A DNA stretch of 64,000 bases from JBOGFI01 sp050743365 (GCA_050743365.1 JBOGFI010000254.1:1-64000); one strand, 5' to 3'; counted from the first letter of the stretch, positions 54,597 to 63,508 are shown. A program made the numbers and translations. The notes: a model not told the origin generated them from the letters alone.

Positions 54597-56183
54597 CTAT
54601 ATCTCGGACGGGCTGATCTCGTCGAGCTTGCGGTCGGCCGGTTCCGGGAGCCAGGGCACGACGAGGGCGGCGGCGGCAAGGGGAGCGAGGCCGCACAGCG
54701 CGATCGCGGGCCCGAGCCCCCCGACGACGCTGTCCAGGTTCGTGGCGACGAGAAGGCCCGTTGCCGAGCCGGCGACGCCGCACACGAGCAGCAGGGCGTT
54801 CGACGTGCTGCGCACTTCCGTAGGGAACAGCTCGGTGTCGAGGGTGCCGAGCGCAACACCCGAGCACGCCGCGGCCACGATCGCGATCGTGGACGTCAGC
54901 CAGAGCACCGCGCCACTCCCCACGAAGAACAGCATCTGGATGACGCTCGCAACCGCCAGTGTCACGATTCCGACGGGCTTGCGGCCTCGCGTCTCCGCGA
55001 TCCTTCCCCCGAGCACGATGCCGAAGAAGCCGGGGAGCCCGTTCGTCACGCCCCGGAACAACGCGATGGCCGAGTTGGAGAAGCCGTGCTCGTCGGTGAG
55101 AAAGCGGTTCGTGAGCTGGGCCGACGGGGCGCTGAACACGTTGGTGAGGAACGCCGCCAGTGCGAGCAGCAGGAACCGTGAGCCGTAGAACCGGCCGAAC
55201 ACCTCGCCGACGCGACCCCGGGCATCGGTACGGGCGGCGAGGTTGGCGTAGCGAGGAGTCTCGCGCAGATTGCGCGCCAGGCGCGGCAACAACCCGATCG
55301 AGGCCGCGCTCAGCGCGAACACGACCCGCCACCCGTTGTCGCCGAGGTCGGAGATCGGGAGGAACACCACCGCGATCGCGAAGCCGGCGCCGCCCGCGAG
55401 CGCGAGCATCGACACCGCGAACGCACGGGCGCCGTCGGGGGCCTCCTCGACGACAGTGATGGCGCCCACGACGAGGGCCGATGTGCCGAACGCGCGTGTG
55501 AGGAGTTGGGCACCGGTGAAGACGGCGAAGCCGGGGGCGACGGCCGAGACCGCGTTGGTCACGCACACCCCGGCGAAGCACACGATCAGGAGTTGCCGCC
55601 GCCCCCGCCGGTCGGCGAGGGCGGTGGCCACGAGGGCGACGAGCACCCCGGAACGGGTGACCGCGAGGGCGATGCCGAGGTCCCGGTTCGAGGCGTCGAA
55701 CGAGCCGATCACGGAGTCGGCGTTCTGGCCGAACAGAGCGCCGCCGAAGTTCGCGAGCGCGGTGAGCGCGCAGACCGTGGCGAGCGCGGCGGCGGCGCTG
55801 GGCGTGAACGTCACCGGCGGCAGCAGCGCCGAGCGCTTGGGTGGGTTCGGCGGTTCGGCATCGGTCAGCGCGGCTCTGAGGCGGTCGGCCTGGTGGCGGA
55901 GCGCCCGCACCACGTTGCGCCCGACCAGCGGTCCCACGAACCAGCGGAAGTAGGGGAGGTCGAACGCGACGTCGGCCTCGAGGGCCAGCCGGGTGAGGCC
56001 TCCCCCCGGGCCGTCGACCACCTCGACCCGCAGCCGGGCGTCGTCGTCGACGGTCCCGGCGAGGGCGCCGGTGAGTGCGCCGTCGGGCCCGCGCGTCAGA
56101 CCCAGCACCTGCTGCGCGGTCTCGAGCACGCGGCTTTCGGGCGCGTCGAAGGCGGCGAGCATCCGGTGGCGCACGTGCGGCAT
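54597..56183 (-). CDS. MFS transporter with N-terminal SRPBCC-like domain
   Basis: A 528-residue protein. Residues 1-110 (TVDDDARLRVEVVDGPGGGL, ALEADVAFDLPYFRWFVGPL, VVRALRHQADRLRAAL) look like a START/SRPBCC-type domain ending in its C-terminal helix. Residues about 125-515 form 12 membrane helices of the sugar-porter/MFS type, with the loop motifs ADRRGRRQLLIVC and GGRIAETRGRKPVG. The fusion may let the cytoplasmic domain bind the transported ligand (inference). Substrate unknown. It is followed by a dienelactone hydrolase gene. Confidence 0.85.
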   Translation of the reverse strand: MPHVRHRMLAAFDAPESRVLETAQQVLGLTRGPDGALTGALAGTVDDDARLRVEVVDGPGGGLTRLALEADVAFDLPYFRWFVGPLVGRNVVRALRHQADRLRAALTDAEPPNPPKRSALLPPVTFTPSAAAALATVCALTALANFGGALFGQNADSVIGSFDASNRDLGIALAVTRSGVLVALVATALADRRGRRQLLIVCFAGVCVTNAVSAVAPGFAVFTGAQLLTRAFGTSALVVGAITVVEEAPDGARAFAVSMLALAGGAGFAIAVVFLPISDLGDNGWRVVFALSAASIGLLPRLARNLRETPRYANLAARTDARGRVGEVFGRFYGSRFLLLALAAFLTNVFSAPSAQLTNRFLTDEHGFSNSAIALFRGVTNGLPGFFGIVLGGRIAETRGRKPVGIVTLAVASVIQMLFFVGSGAVLWLTSTIAIVAAACSGVALGTLDTELFPTEVRSTSNALLLVCGVAGSATGLLVATNLDSVVGGLGPAIALCGLAPLAAAALVVPWLPEPADRKLDEISPSEI

Positions 56184-56225
56184 GCTACGGCCCCTTTCCT
56201 CCGCCTGACCGGGGAGGGAGATGGC

Positions 56226-56690
56226 ATGCCCAAGCTGAAGCCCGGCGACAGGGCACCCGAGTTCGCGCTCAGCGACCAGCGCGGGAAGACAGTGAGGCTG
56301 AAGGACTTCCGGGGCAAGCGCCTCGTCGTGTACTTCTACCCGAAGGCCGACACCCCGGGCTGCACGACGCAGTCGTGCGCGGTGCGCGACGCGCACCCGG
56401 CGCTGAGCAAGTTGAAGGCCGCGGCGGTGAGCATCAGTCCCGACGCGCCGCCGCGCCAGCAGAAGTTCGACGAGAAGTACCGCCTCGGCTTCCGCCTCCT
56501 CGCCGACGAGGACCACCAGGTGGCCAGCGCGTGGGGCGTGTGGGGCGAGAAGTCGATGTACGGCAAGAAGTACATGGGGATCGTGCGCTCGGCGTTCGTC
56601 GTGGACGAGAAGGGCAAGATCGTCGACGCGTTCTACAAGGTGAGCCCCAAGGACACGGTCCCGAAGGTCACTGCCATCCTCGAGGGCTGA
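56226..56690 (+). CDS. bcp: Thioredoxin-dependent peroxiredoxin Bcp
   Basis: A 154-residue peroxiredoxin. The peroxidatic Cys is in YFYPKADTPGCTTQSCAVRD; the resolving Cys, five residues later (C-x4-C), matches the atypical two-Cys Bcp pattern. KYRLGFRLLADEDHQVASAW, GVWGEKSMYGKKYMGIVRSA and FVVDEKGKIVDAFYKV follow. It reduces organic and hydrogen peroxides. ATG 56226 follows GGGGAGGGAG; ATG 56221 is out of frame. Confidence 0.95.
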   Translation: MPKLKPGDRAPEFALSDQRGKTVRLKDFRGKRLVVYFYPKADTPGCTTQSCAVRDAHPALSKLKAAAVSISPDAPPRQQKFDEKYRLGFRLLADEDHQVASAWGVWGEKSMYGKKYMGIVRSAFVVDEKGKIVDAFYKVSPKDTVPKVTAILEG

Positions 56691-56711
56691 TCACGCCGCG
56701 GGTTCACCCGC

Positions 56712-57467
56712 TCAGGCGCCGACGGCGTGGAAACCGCCGTCGACGTGGAGCATCTCCCCGGTCGTGGCGGGGAAGAGGTCGGAGAACAGCGCCACGCACG
56801 CCCGGGCGACGGGCTCGGTGTCGCGGACGTCCCAGCCGAGCGGCGCGCGCGCCGCCCACACCTCCTCGAAGCGGTCGAAGCCGGGGATGCTGCGCGCCGC
56901 GATCGTCCGGATCGGGCCCGCGCACACGAGGTTCACCCGGACACGCCTGTGCCCGAGGTCCCGGGCGAGGTAGCGGGCCGTCGACTCGAACGCCGACTTC
57001 GCCACCCCCATCCAGTCGTAGACCGGCCACGCCTGGCGGTTGTCGAAGTCCAACCCGACGATCGACCCGCCGTCCGGCATCAGCGGCAGCGCTGCCACTG
57101 CCAGCGCCTTGAGCGAGTAGGCCGACACCTGGAGCGCCACGGCCACGTCGTCCCAGGGCGCGTCGAGGAATCCTCCGCCGAGGCACGACTCGGGGGCGAA
57201 GGCGATGGCATGGAGCACGCCGTCGAGGCGGCCGCCGACCGTGGCGGCGAGGCCCTCGAGTTGGGCGGCGTCGGTCACGTCGAGCTCGGTGACGTCGGGC
57301 GGCGACGGCAGACGCTTGGCTGCCCGCTGCGTGAGGCTCATCGCCCGACCGAACGACGTGAGCACCACCTCGGCGCCCTCCTCCTGCGCGAGCCGGGCGA
57401 CGCCGAACGCAATCGACGAGTCGTTGAGCACGCCGGTGATGAGGACGCGCTTGCCTTCGAGGAGCAT
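56712..57467 (-). CDS. fabI: Enoyl-ACP reductase FabI/InhA type
   Basis: A 251-residue SDR-fold enoyl reductase. LLEGKRVLITGVLNDSSIAF has the divergent NADH motif of FabI/InhA, LDGVLHAIAFAPESCLGGGF the active-site strand, and YDWMGVAKSAFESTARYLA the Y-x6-K catalytic pair. VNLVCAGPIRTIAARSIPGF forms the substrate loop. It performs the last reduction of each elongation cycle and lies at the end of the FAS II gene cluster. Target of isoniazid/triclosan-type inhibitors in relatives. Confidence 0.93.
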   Translation of the reverse strand: MLLEGKRVLITGVLNDSSIAFGVARLAQEEGAEVVLTSFGRAMSLTQRAAKRLPSPPDVTELDVTDAAQLEGLAATVGGRLDGVLHAIAFAPESCLGGGFLDAPWDDVAVALQVSAYSLKALAVAALPLMPDGGSIVGLDFDNRQAWPVYDWMGVAKSAFESTARYLARDLGHRRVRVNLVCAGPIRTIAARSIPGFDRFEEVWAARAPLGWDVRDTEPVARACVALFSDLFPATTGEMLHVDGGFHAVGA

Positions 57468-57486
57468 GCGCGAAGGCTAGAGGCTG

Positions 57487-58887
57487 CTACAGCGGCGTGT
57501 TCGAGTGACGCCCGGGTCGCAGCGGTGGGGCCTCGCGCTTCGAGGCGAGGCGAGCGAGCGCGGCGGCGAGCACGCGCCGGGTGTCGGCGGCGGCGATCAC
57601 CTCGTCGACGAAGCCGCGCTCGGCGGCGGCGTACGGGTTGGAGAAGCGTGCCTCGTACTCTTGCGCGAGCGCAGCCTGCTCGGCGCGCCGGGCCTGGTCG
57701 TCGGCGATCGCAGCCAGGCGCCGGCCGTGCAGGACCTGCACCGCGCCCGAGGCGCCCATCACCGCGATCTCGGCCCCGGGCCACGCGACGCACCAGTCGT
57801 TGCCCAGCCGCTTCGAGTCCATGACGATGTATGCGCCGCCGTACGCCTTGCGGAGCACGACACAGAGGCGCGGGACGGTGGCGGCCGCGTACGCGTGCAC
57901 GAGCTCGGCTCCGTGGCGGATCATGCCCCGCCACTCGAGGTCGCGGCCGGGCTCGAAGCCGGGTGTGTCGACGAACGTCACGAGCGGCACGTTGAACGCG
58001 TCGCACCACTGCACGAAGCGAGCCGCCTTGCGCGACGCGCCGATGTCGATCGTGCCCGCGCGCCGGCACGGCTGGTTGGCGATCACGCCGACGGGCCGAC
58101 CGCCGAGGCGGCCCATCCCGGTGACGAGGTTGGCGGCGTAGCCCGGCCGCAGCTCCAGGAACGTGTCGGTGTCGAGCACGTCGGTGACCACCGTCCGCAC
58201 GTCGTAGGTCGCGGCGGCGCGTGCCGGGACCGCACCGGTGGCGCGTGAGCAGTCGCGGTCGATCGTGTCCGCGCTCGGCGTGCGGGGCGGGTCCTCGAGG
58301 CTGTTGGCGGGGAGGTAGCTCAGCAGGTCACACAGCGCGCCGCGGGCGTCGTCCTCGTCGTCGACGACCAGCGCCGCTAGCCCACTGCGCTCGCCGTGCA
58401 CCGCGGCGCCACCGAGCGCGTGCCGGCTGGTGGGCACGCCGGTGAACGCCTCGACCGTGTCGGGACCGCTGACGTAGGCGAACGCGTCGGCGGTCATCAC
58501 CACCTGGTCGGCCAGCCCCAGCAGCAGGGCGGGGCCCGACAGACAGGGGCCTACTACGGCGAGCAGCGTGGGCACGACCCCGGAAGCGTCGGTGAGGGCG
58601 CGGGCGACGCGGCCCCAGGCGTGCAGGCCGGCGACTCCCTCGCCGACGTCGGCGCCCGAGGTCGCGACCACGCCGACCACGGGCACGCCGAGCTCGATCC
58701 CCGTGCGCACCGCGCGCTCGAGGGCGTCGCCCTCGGCCACGCCGATCGCGCCTCGGTGCTTGCCGCCGTAGAGCCGGAACCAGCTCACCGTGCGCCCGTC
58801 GAGCTCGCCCAACGCCGCGGTGACGACGGTGCTGCGGTGGGCGAAGAGCGGGGTGCCCGCGGGGTCCGGGACGAGACGGCGGGTCAC
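57487..58887 (-). CDS. accD: Acyl-CoA carboxylase carboxyltransferase subunit
   Basis: A 466-residue carboxyltransferase with both crotonase-like halves. The N half has VVGVVATSGADVGEGVAGLH, LAVVGPCLSGPALLLGLADQ and AYVSGPDTVEAFTG. The C half has PVGVIANQPCRRAGTIDIGA, VPLVTFVDTPGFEPGRDLEW and RKAYGGAYIVMDSKRLGND. Residues SRKAARFVQWCDAFNVP match acyl-CoA carboxylases. It is shorter than typical PccB/AccD5 (about 520-550). Within a FAS II cluster, malonyl-CoA supply is the likely role; the biotin carboxylase/carrier subunit is not here. Confidence 0.88.
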   Translation of the reverse strand: MTRRLVPDPAGTPLFAHRSTVVTAALGELDGRTVSWFRLYGGKHRGAIGVAEGDALERAVRTGIELGVPVVGVVATSGADVGEGVAGLHAWGRVARALTDASGVVPTLLAVVGPCLSGPALLLGLADQVVMTADAFAYVSGPDTVEAFTGVPTSRHALGGAAVHGERSGLAALVVDDEDDARGALCDLLSYLPANSLEDPPRTPSADTIDRDCSRATGAVPARAAATYDVRTVVTDVLDTDTFLELRPGYAANLVTGMGRLGGRPVGVIANQPCRRAGTIDIGASRKAARFVQWCDAFNVPLVTFVDTPGFEPGRDLEWRGMIRHGAELVHAYAAATVPRLCVVLRKAYGGAYIVMDSKRLGNDWCVAWPGAEIAVMGASGAVQVLHGRRLAAIADDQARRAEQAALAQEYEARFSNPYAAAERGFVDEVIAAADTRRVLAAALARLASKREAPPLRPGRHSNTPL

Positions 58888-58916
58888 GCGGTTCCGGCCT
58901 GGGCGCCCGGTGCGGC

Positions 58917-60164
58917 TTACTCGCTCGCGGCGAGGACGAGAGCGGCGTTGTGCCCACCGAACCCGAAGGAGTTCGACAGAACCGGTTGCCCGCCGATCTC
59001 GCGTGCCGCGCCGGCGACCACGTCGACGCCGATGTCGTCGCCGAGCGTCTCGAGGTTGGCGGTCGGAGGCACCACGCCGTCGTTGATCGACAAGAGCGAT
59101 GCGAGCGCCTCGGCTGCGCCGGCGGCACCGATGAGGTGCCCGGTGACGCCCTTGGTCGAGGTCACGGGGGGCGCGTCGTCCCCGAACGCCTTGCGGACGG
59201 CCTCGGCCTCGGCGGCGTCATTGAGGGGTGTCGAGGTGCCGTGCGCGTTGATGTGCCCGATGGCCGAGGGCTCGAGCCCGGCGTCGTCGAGCGCGAGCTG
59301 CATGCAGGCGGCGGCACCGGCTCCACCGGGCGATGGGGCGGTGATGTGGTACGCGTCGGCGTTGCGGCCGTAGCCCACCACCTCGCCGTAGACGCGCGCG
59401 CCCCGGGCGCGGGCCTGCTCGAGCGACTCGAGTACCACGAAGGCGGCCCCCTCGCCGATGACGAAGCCGTCGCGCTCGGCGTCGAACGGTCGGGAGGCGC
59501 GCTCGGGCTCGTTGTTGCGGGTGCTCAGCGCGCCCATGCGGGCGAACGCCGAGATCGTGACGGGAGTGACCGCGGCCTCGGTCCCGCCGGCCATGACCAC
59601 GTCGGCGGTGCCGTCCCGGACGAGCCGAACCGCTTCGCCGATGGCGTGCGCACCGGCGGCGCAGGCAGTCGAGATGCAGATGTTCGGTCCCGTCCAGCCC
59701 AGCTGCATCGCGACCACGCCGGCGGTGGCGTTGGCCATCATCATCGGCACGAAGAACGGGCTCACGCGCAGCGGGCCCTTGTCGTGGAAGACCTTCACCT
59801 GGTCCTCGAGGGTGCCGAGGCCACCGACGCCGGTGCCGACGACGACCGCGCAACGATCCGGGTCGGCCCCGACCTCGCCGGCGTCGGCCAGCGCGTCGGC
59901 GGCGGCGGCGAAGCCGAGTTGGGTCACGCGGTCGTTGCGGCGTGCCTCCTTGGCCCCGAAATAGGGCACGGGGTCGAAGTCGAGCACCTCACCGGCGAAG
60001 CGCACCGGGAGGCCGGAGGCGTCGAAGCGCTGGATCGGTGCCGCCGTCGGCCGGCCGGCCCGCACCGTCGACCAGAACGACGCGATGTCGATGCCGGCCG
60101 GGGTCTTCACGCCCAGGCCGGTGACGGCGACGCGCGGTCGTCCCCGATGGTCGAGAAGGGTCAT
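58917..60164 (-). CDS. fabF: Beta-ketoacyl-ACP synthase II
   Basis: A 415-residue KASII. The nucleophile Cys is in ICISTACAAGAHAIGEAVRL, the two His in INAHGTSTPLNDAAEAEAVR and STKGVTGHLIGAAGAAEALA, and NSFGFGGHNAALVL closes the family pattern. It condenses malonyl-ACP with acyl-ACP. ATG 60164 overlaps the acpP stop (ATGA), the classic acpP-fabF arrangement. Confidence 0.96.
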   Translation of the reverse strand: MTLLDHRGRPRVAVTGLGVKTPAGIDIASFWSTVRAGRPTAAPIQRFDASGLPVRFAGEVLDFDPVPYFGAKEARRNDRVTQLGFAAAADALADAGEVGADPDRCAVVVGTGVGGLGTLEDQVKVFHDKGPLRVSPFFVPMMMANATAGVVAMQLGWTGPNICISTACAAGAHAIGEAVRLVRDGTADVVMAGGTEAAVTPVTISAFARMGALSTRNNEPERASRPFDAERDGFVIGEGAAFVVLESLEQARARGARVYGEVVGYGRNADAYHITAPSPGGAGAAACMQLALDDAGLEPSAIGHINAHGTSTPLNDAAEAEAVRKAFGDDAPPVTSTKGVTGHLIGAAGAAEALASLLSINDGVVPPTANLETLGDDIGVDVVAGAAREIGGQPVLSNSFGFGGHNAALVLAASE

Positions 60165-60415
60165 GCGACTGGAGGCCTGGCCTTGTCGAGGACGAGGTCG
60201 ACGGCCTGGCCCACGGTGGCGACGCCCTCGAGGTCCTCCTCGGGCACGGAGATGTCGAAGCTCTCCTCGAGCGCCATGACCAGCTCGACCAGGTCGAGGC
60301 TGTCGGCTTCGAGGTCCTCCTTGAAGCGCGCCCCTTCCGTCACCTGCGACGACTCGACGCTCAGTACCTCGACGGCGACGCCCTGGATGGCGGCCAGCAC
60401 CTCTTCACGATCCAT
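60161..60415 (-). CDS. acpP: Acyl carrier protein
   Basis: An 84-residue ACP. The phosphopantetheine serine is in DLEADSLDLVELVMALEESF, slightly shifted from the usual DSLD context but intact. The N-terminal helix EEVLAAIQGVAVEVL and C-terminal VATVGQAVDLVLDK complete the four-helix fold. ATG 60415 has AGGAGGAAT upstream. It lies between fabG and fabF. Confidence 0.95.
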   Translation of the reverse strand: MDREEVLAAIQGVAVEVLSVESSQVTEGARFKEDLEADSLDLVELVMALEESFDISVPEEDLEGVATVGQAVDLVLDKARPPVA

Positions 60416-60447
60416 CGATTCCTCCTGTTGCGCGGGGTCGGGGGCGG

Positions 60448-61185
60448 TCAATGGCCCATGCCGAGGCCACCGTCGACCGGCACGAGCGCCCCGGTGACGA
60501 ACCCGGCGACGTCGGAGCAGAGGAAGGCAACCACCGCACCCACTTCCTCGGCGGTCCCGAGCCGGCCGAGCGGCACCGTCGCCTCGGCCTTGACCCGCCA
60601 CTCGTCGGGCATTCCCTCCGTCATGGTGGTCACGATAGGCCCGGGTGCGACGACATTGCAGGTGACGTTGCGAGGGGCCAGCTCGCGGGCGACGGCCCTG
60701 GTCAGGCCGAGCAGCCCGGCCTTGGCGGCCGAGTAGTTCGCCTGCCCCGGGCTGCCGAGGTGGCCGCCGACGGACGAAACGTTCACGATCCGCCCGAACC
60801 GGGCCTTCATCATGCGGCCGGCGGCGCGCCGGATGGTGGAGAACGCGCCGGTGAGGTTGACGCGGATCACGTCCTCCCAGTGCTCGTCGCTCATCCGGGC
60901 GACGAGCCCGTCACGAGTCACGCCGGCGTTGTTCACGAGCAGCTCGACCGGCGCCCAGGTGCTCTCGATCTCATCGAACGCGGCGCCTACGTCCGCGGTG
61001 TCGCCGACGTCGGCGCGGAGAGCGAGGGCATCAGCGCCTGTCGCCTCGATAGCGCCCCGGGTCTCCTTGGCCCCGTCCTCGTCGTGGGCGTAGCAGAACG
61101 CCACGCGGTTCCCGGCCTCGGCCAGCGCGATGGCCGAGGCGCGCCCGATGCCGCGCGAAGCACCGGTCACGAATGCCGTCCTCAC
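60448..61185 (-). CDS. fabG: 3-oxoacyl-ACP reductase
   Basis: A 245-residue SDR. AFVTGASRGIGRASAIALAE is the NADPH motif, LLVNNAGVTRDGLVARMSDE the family NNAG region, and IVNVSSVGGHLGSPGQANYS followed by AAK the catalytic Ser-Tyr-Lys. NVVAPGPIVTTMTEGMPDEW forms the flexible loop. GTG 61185 overlaps the fabH stop (GTGA). It reduces beta-ketoacyl-ACP in the FAS II cycle. Confidence 0.95.
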   Translation of the reverse strand: MRTAFVTGASRGIGRASAIALAEAGNRVAFCYAHDEDGAKETRGAIEATGADALALRADVGDTADVGAAFDEIESTWAPVELLVNNAGVTRDGLVARMSDEHWEDVIRVNLTGAFSTIRRAAGRMMKARFGRIVNVSSVGGHLGSPGQANYSAAKAGLLGLTRAVARELAPRNVTCNVVAPGPIVTTMTEGMPDEWRVKAEATVPLGRLGTAEEVGAVVAFLCSDVAGFVTGALVPVDGGLGMGH

Positions 61186-62171
61186 GCGCGCCCCCACCTC
61201 AGCAGCGCGCTGCCCCACGTCATGCCGGCGCCGAAGCCCGACAGGAGCACGAGGTCGCCGGGCTGGAGGCGGCCGTCGTCGGCCACTTCCGCCAGTGCCA
61301 GGGGGATCGACGCCGCCGAGGTGTTGCCGTACCGGTCGAGGTTCACGATCGTGCGCTCCCGGGGGATGCCGATGCGACCCGCAGCCGACTCGATGATCCG
61401 CAGGTTGGCCTGGTGGGGAACGAACCAGGAAACGTCGGAGCTTGCCACGCCGGCGCGCTCGAGGGTCGTGTTGGCGGAGTCGACGACGGCCCGAACGGCC
61501 CGCCGGAACACCTCCTGCCCCGCCATCTTCAGGTAGTGCTCGCCGGCGGCGATCGTCTCCGGCGAGGAGGGCCGGCGGCTGCCGCCCGCGGGAATCTCGA
61601 GCAGGGCGGCGGCAGAGCCGTCGCAGCCGAGGTCCCATGCGAGGAGGCCGGGGCCGTCGTCGCCCGACGGCGCCAGCACCGCGGCGGCGGCGGCGTCGCC
61701 GAAGAGGATGCAAGTGCCGCGGTCGTCGGGGTCGGTGATGCGCGACAGGGTCTCCGAGCCGATCACGAGCACGTGGCGGAGACCGCCCGTCGTGAGCAGC
61801 GACGACCCGGTGACGAGCATGTAGACGAACCCGGCGCAACCGGCGGCGAGGTCGAAGGAGCCGCACCGTAGGCCGAGGGCTTCGCCGACGAACGCCCCCG
61901 TATGGGGGATGGGCTGCTCCGGGGTCGCGGTGGCGACGATCAGCAGGTCGACGTCGTCCGGCGTGATGCCGGCGTGCTTGATCGCCGCGGCCCCGGCGTC
62001 GACCGCGAGCGTCGCCGTGCTCTCGCCCGGTTCGGCGATGCGCCGCTCGCGGATGCCGGTGCGCTCGACGATCCACTCGTCGGTCGTGTCGACGCGCTGC
62101 TCGAGGTCGGCGTTGGTGAGACGCTGCCGGGGGATCGCGGTTCCCCAGCCGGCGACGCAGGCCCTCACCAC
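61182..62171 (-). CDS. fabH: Beta-ketoacyl-ACP synthase III
   Basis: A 329-residue KASIII. WIVERTGIRERRIAEPGEST is the N-terminal signature; the nucleophile Cys is in FDLAAGCAGFVYMLV, His in WFVPHQANLRIIESAA and Asn in LDRYGNTSAASIPLALAE. It starts chains by condensing an acyl-CoA with malonyl-ACP. ATG 62171 or GTG 62168 may be used. It is coupled to fabG. Confidence 0.96.
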   Translation of the reverse strand: MVRACVAGWGTAIPRQRLTNADLEQRVDTTDEWIVERTGIRERRIAEPGESTATLAVDAGAAAIKHAGITPDDVDLLIVATATPEQPIPHTGAFVGEALGLRCGSFDLAAGCAGFVYMLVTGSSLLTTGGLRHVLVIGSETLSRITDPDDRGTCILFGDAAAAAVLAPSGDDGPGLLAWDLGCDGSAAALLEIPAGGSRRPSSPETIAAGEHYLKMAGQEVFRRAVRAVVDSANTTLERAGVASSDVSWFVPHQANLRIIESAAGRIGIPRERTIVNLDRYGNTSAASIPLALAEVADDGRLQPGDLVLLSGFGAGMTWGSALLRWGRA

Positions 62172-62186
62172 ATGGCTCCTTCGCTC

Positions 62187-62207
62187 GGCGCCGGGATACC
62201 CGGCGCC
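62187..62207. repeat. REP-like palindrome upstream of fabH
   Basis: Arms GGCGCCGGG (62187-62195) and CCCGGCGCC (62199-62207) around ATA, preceded by TTCGCTC and followed by GCCCCTTCGGGAGCGCTCG. Core and flanks resemble the element at 35468-35490. Here it lies between the biotinyl-like protein gene and fabH, in the short gap of a co-directional cluster, where it may tune downstream expression. Confidence 0.5.
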
Positions 62208-62235
62208 GCCCCTTCGGGAGCGCTCGTCCGCACCT

Positions 62236-62490
62236 TCATGCGACTCTAAGCCACGCCACCGGCTGGCCCTCGCGGAGCCGTTCCCCGGGCTGGGCCAGCA
62301 TGCCGACGAGCCGGCCGTGGAAGGGGCTGCGCACCGGGGTGGCGGTGCCCGGCCCCTCGACGACGCCGATCGACTGGCCCTGGGCGACGAGCTCGCCCTC
62401 GGACGCCTCCAGCGGCCGGAACACGCCCACGCTGGGGGCGACGATCATGCGCTCGGGGACGACGAGGCCCTCGCCGTGCTCACGGTCCAT
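62236..62490 (-). CDS. Biotinyl/lipoyl-like domain protein lacking attachment Lys
   Basis: An 84-residue single-domain protein. VVPERMIVAPSVGVFRPLEA, EGELVAQGQSIGVVEGPGTA and VRSPFHGRLVGMLAQPGERL with REGQPVAWLRVA follow the two-fold beta pattern of biotinyl/lipoyl domains. Where EAMKM normally presents the modified lysine, the turn reads EGPGTAT, so no lysine is available. In fact the whole protein has no Lys. It starts within the FAS II cluster, two bases after the fabD stop. A structural, regulatory or dead-carrier role is possible; function unknown. Confidence 0.8.
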   Translation of the reverse strand: MDREHGEGLVVPERMIVAPSVGVFRPLEASEGELVAQGQSIGVVEGPGTATPVRSPFHGRLVGMLAQPGERLREGQPVAWLRVA

Positions 62491-62492
62491 TC

Positions 62493-63413
62493 TCAGTGCA
62501 CCTCACTCAGTGACGGGAGATCATCAGGGGTGGCGACACCGCGCACGGCGACGTCGGGCACGGTCCGCTTGGCGAGCGCGGCGAGCATCGAGCCGTGCCC
62601 GACCTCGAGGCAGCCGGTGGCGCCGAGCCCGGCCAGCGTCTCCATCGACGGCCGCCAGCGGACCGGGACCACCACGTGCTCGGCGAGGCGGGGGCGCCAG
62701 CCGTCGGCGTCGTCGTAGGCGCGGGCGTCGTGGTTCGACACCACCGGGGCGGACGGCGCGCCGAACCGCACCGGGGGGAGCACCTCGCGCGCGAGCGCGT
62801 CGGCCGCTTCTCGCATGAGCGGGGTATGGAACGCGCCCCCCACCTTCAGCGGGGTGGCGCGCTTGACCCCCAGCTCCTTGGCCCGGGCGATGCCGGCCTC
62901 GACCCCCTCGGGCGTGCCCGCCACGACGACCTGGCCGGGCGCGTTGTCGTTGGCGATCCAGCAGGCGCCGCCGGCGGCGCAGGCGTCCTCGGCCTGCGAG
63001 AGCGAGGCGCCCAGGAGCGCCGCCATCCGTCCCGGGCGCGAATCGGCGGCGCGCTGCGTGACCTCGGCGCGTCGGGCGGCGAAGCGGACGCCCTCCTCGA
63101 TGTCGAGCACGCCTGCCGCGATCAGCGCGGTGACCTGGCCGAGTGAGTGACCGGCGAACGCCACCGGCTCGGTCACGGCTCCCGACTCCTCGACGGCCCG
63201 CCAGGCGACGAGGGACATGAGCAGCACGGCGAGCTGGGCATCGCGGGTTCGGGTGAGCTGCTCGGCGGGCGCCGAGATGATGAGGTCGCCGAGCGGCTCG
63301 CCCAGCGCCGCCTCGGCCTGCTCGACGACGCGCCAGGCCTCGTGCTCGCGCCACGGCAAGCCCATACCGGACTCCTGGGTCCCCTGACCGGGGAAGATCA
63401 CCGCGAGCGTCAC
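62493..63413 (-). CDS. fabD: Malonyl-CoA:ACP transacylase
   Basis: A 306-residue malonyltransferase. AVIFPGQGTQESGMGLPW is the N-terminal motif, the nucleophile Ser is in VAFAGHSLGQVTALIAAGVL, RRAEVTQRAAD carries the Arg that binds the malonyl carboxylate, and LKVGGAFHTPLMREAADAL the catalytic His. It loads malonyl groups on AcpP. It is the first minus-strand gene of the cluster and diverges from fabZ. Confidence 0.96.
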   Translation of the reverse strand: MTLAVIFPGQGTQESGMGLPWREHEAWRVVEQAEAALGEPLGDLIISAPAEQLTRTRDAQLAVLLMSLVAWRAVEESGAVTEPVAFAGHSLGQVTALIAAGVLDIEEGVRFAARRAEVTQRAADSRPGRMAALLGASLSQAEDACAAGGACWIANDNAPGQVVVAGTPEGVEAGIARAKELGVKRATPLKVGGAFHTPLMREAADALAREVLPPVRFGAPSAPVVSNHDARAYDDADGWRPRLAEHVVVPVRWRPSMETLAGLGATGCLEVGHGSMLAALAKRTVPDVAVRGVATPDDLPSLSEVH

Positions 63414-63476
63414 GCGTCGAAGCCTCCGCTCATAACGAGTGGGTGTTCAGCGTCCGACCCCGGCGCTCCCGAACGG

Positions 63477-63498
63477 GTTACACGTACTCGCGGGTAAC
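63477..63498. promoter_or_regulatory. Inverted repeat in fabD-fabZ promoter region
   Basis: GTTAC (63477-63481) and GTAAC (63494-63498) form a short inverted repeat with a 12-bp spacer in the 95-bp divergent intergenic region, 11 bp before the fabZ start. It might be an operator for a lipid regulator, but it is short and could be chance. Confidence 0.25.
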
Positions 63499-63508
63499 GT
63501 CCGCGCCG

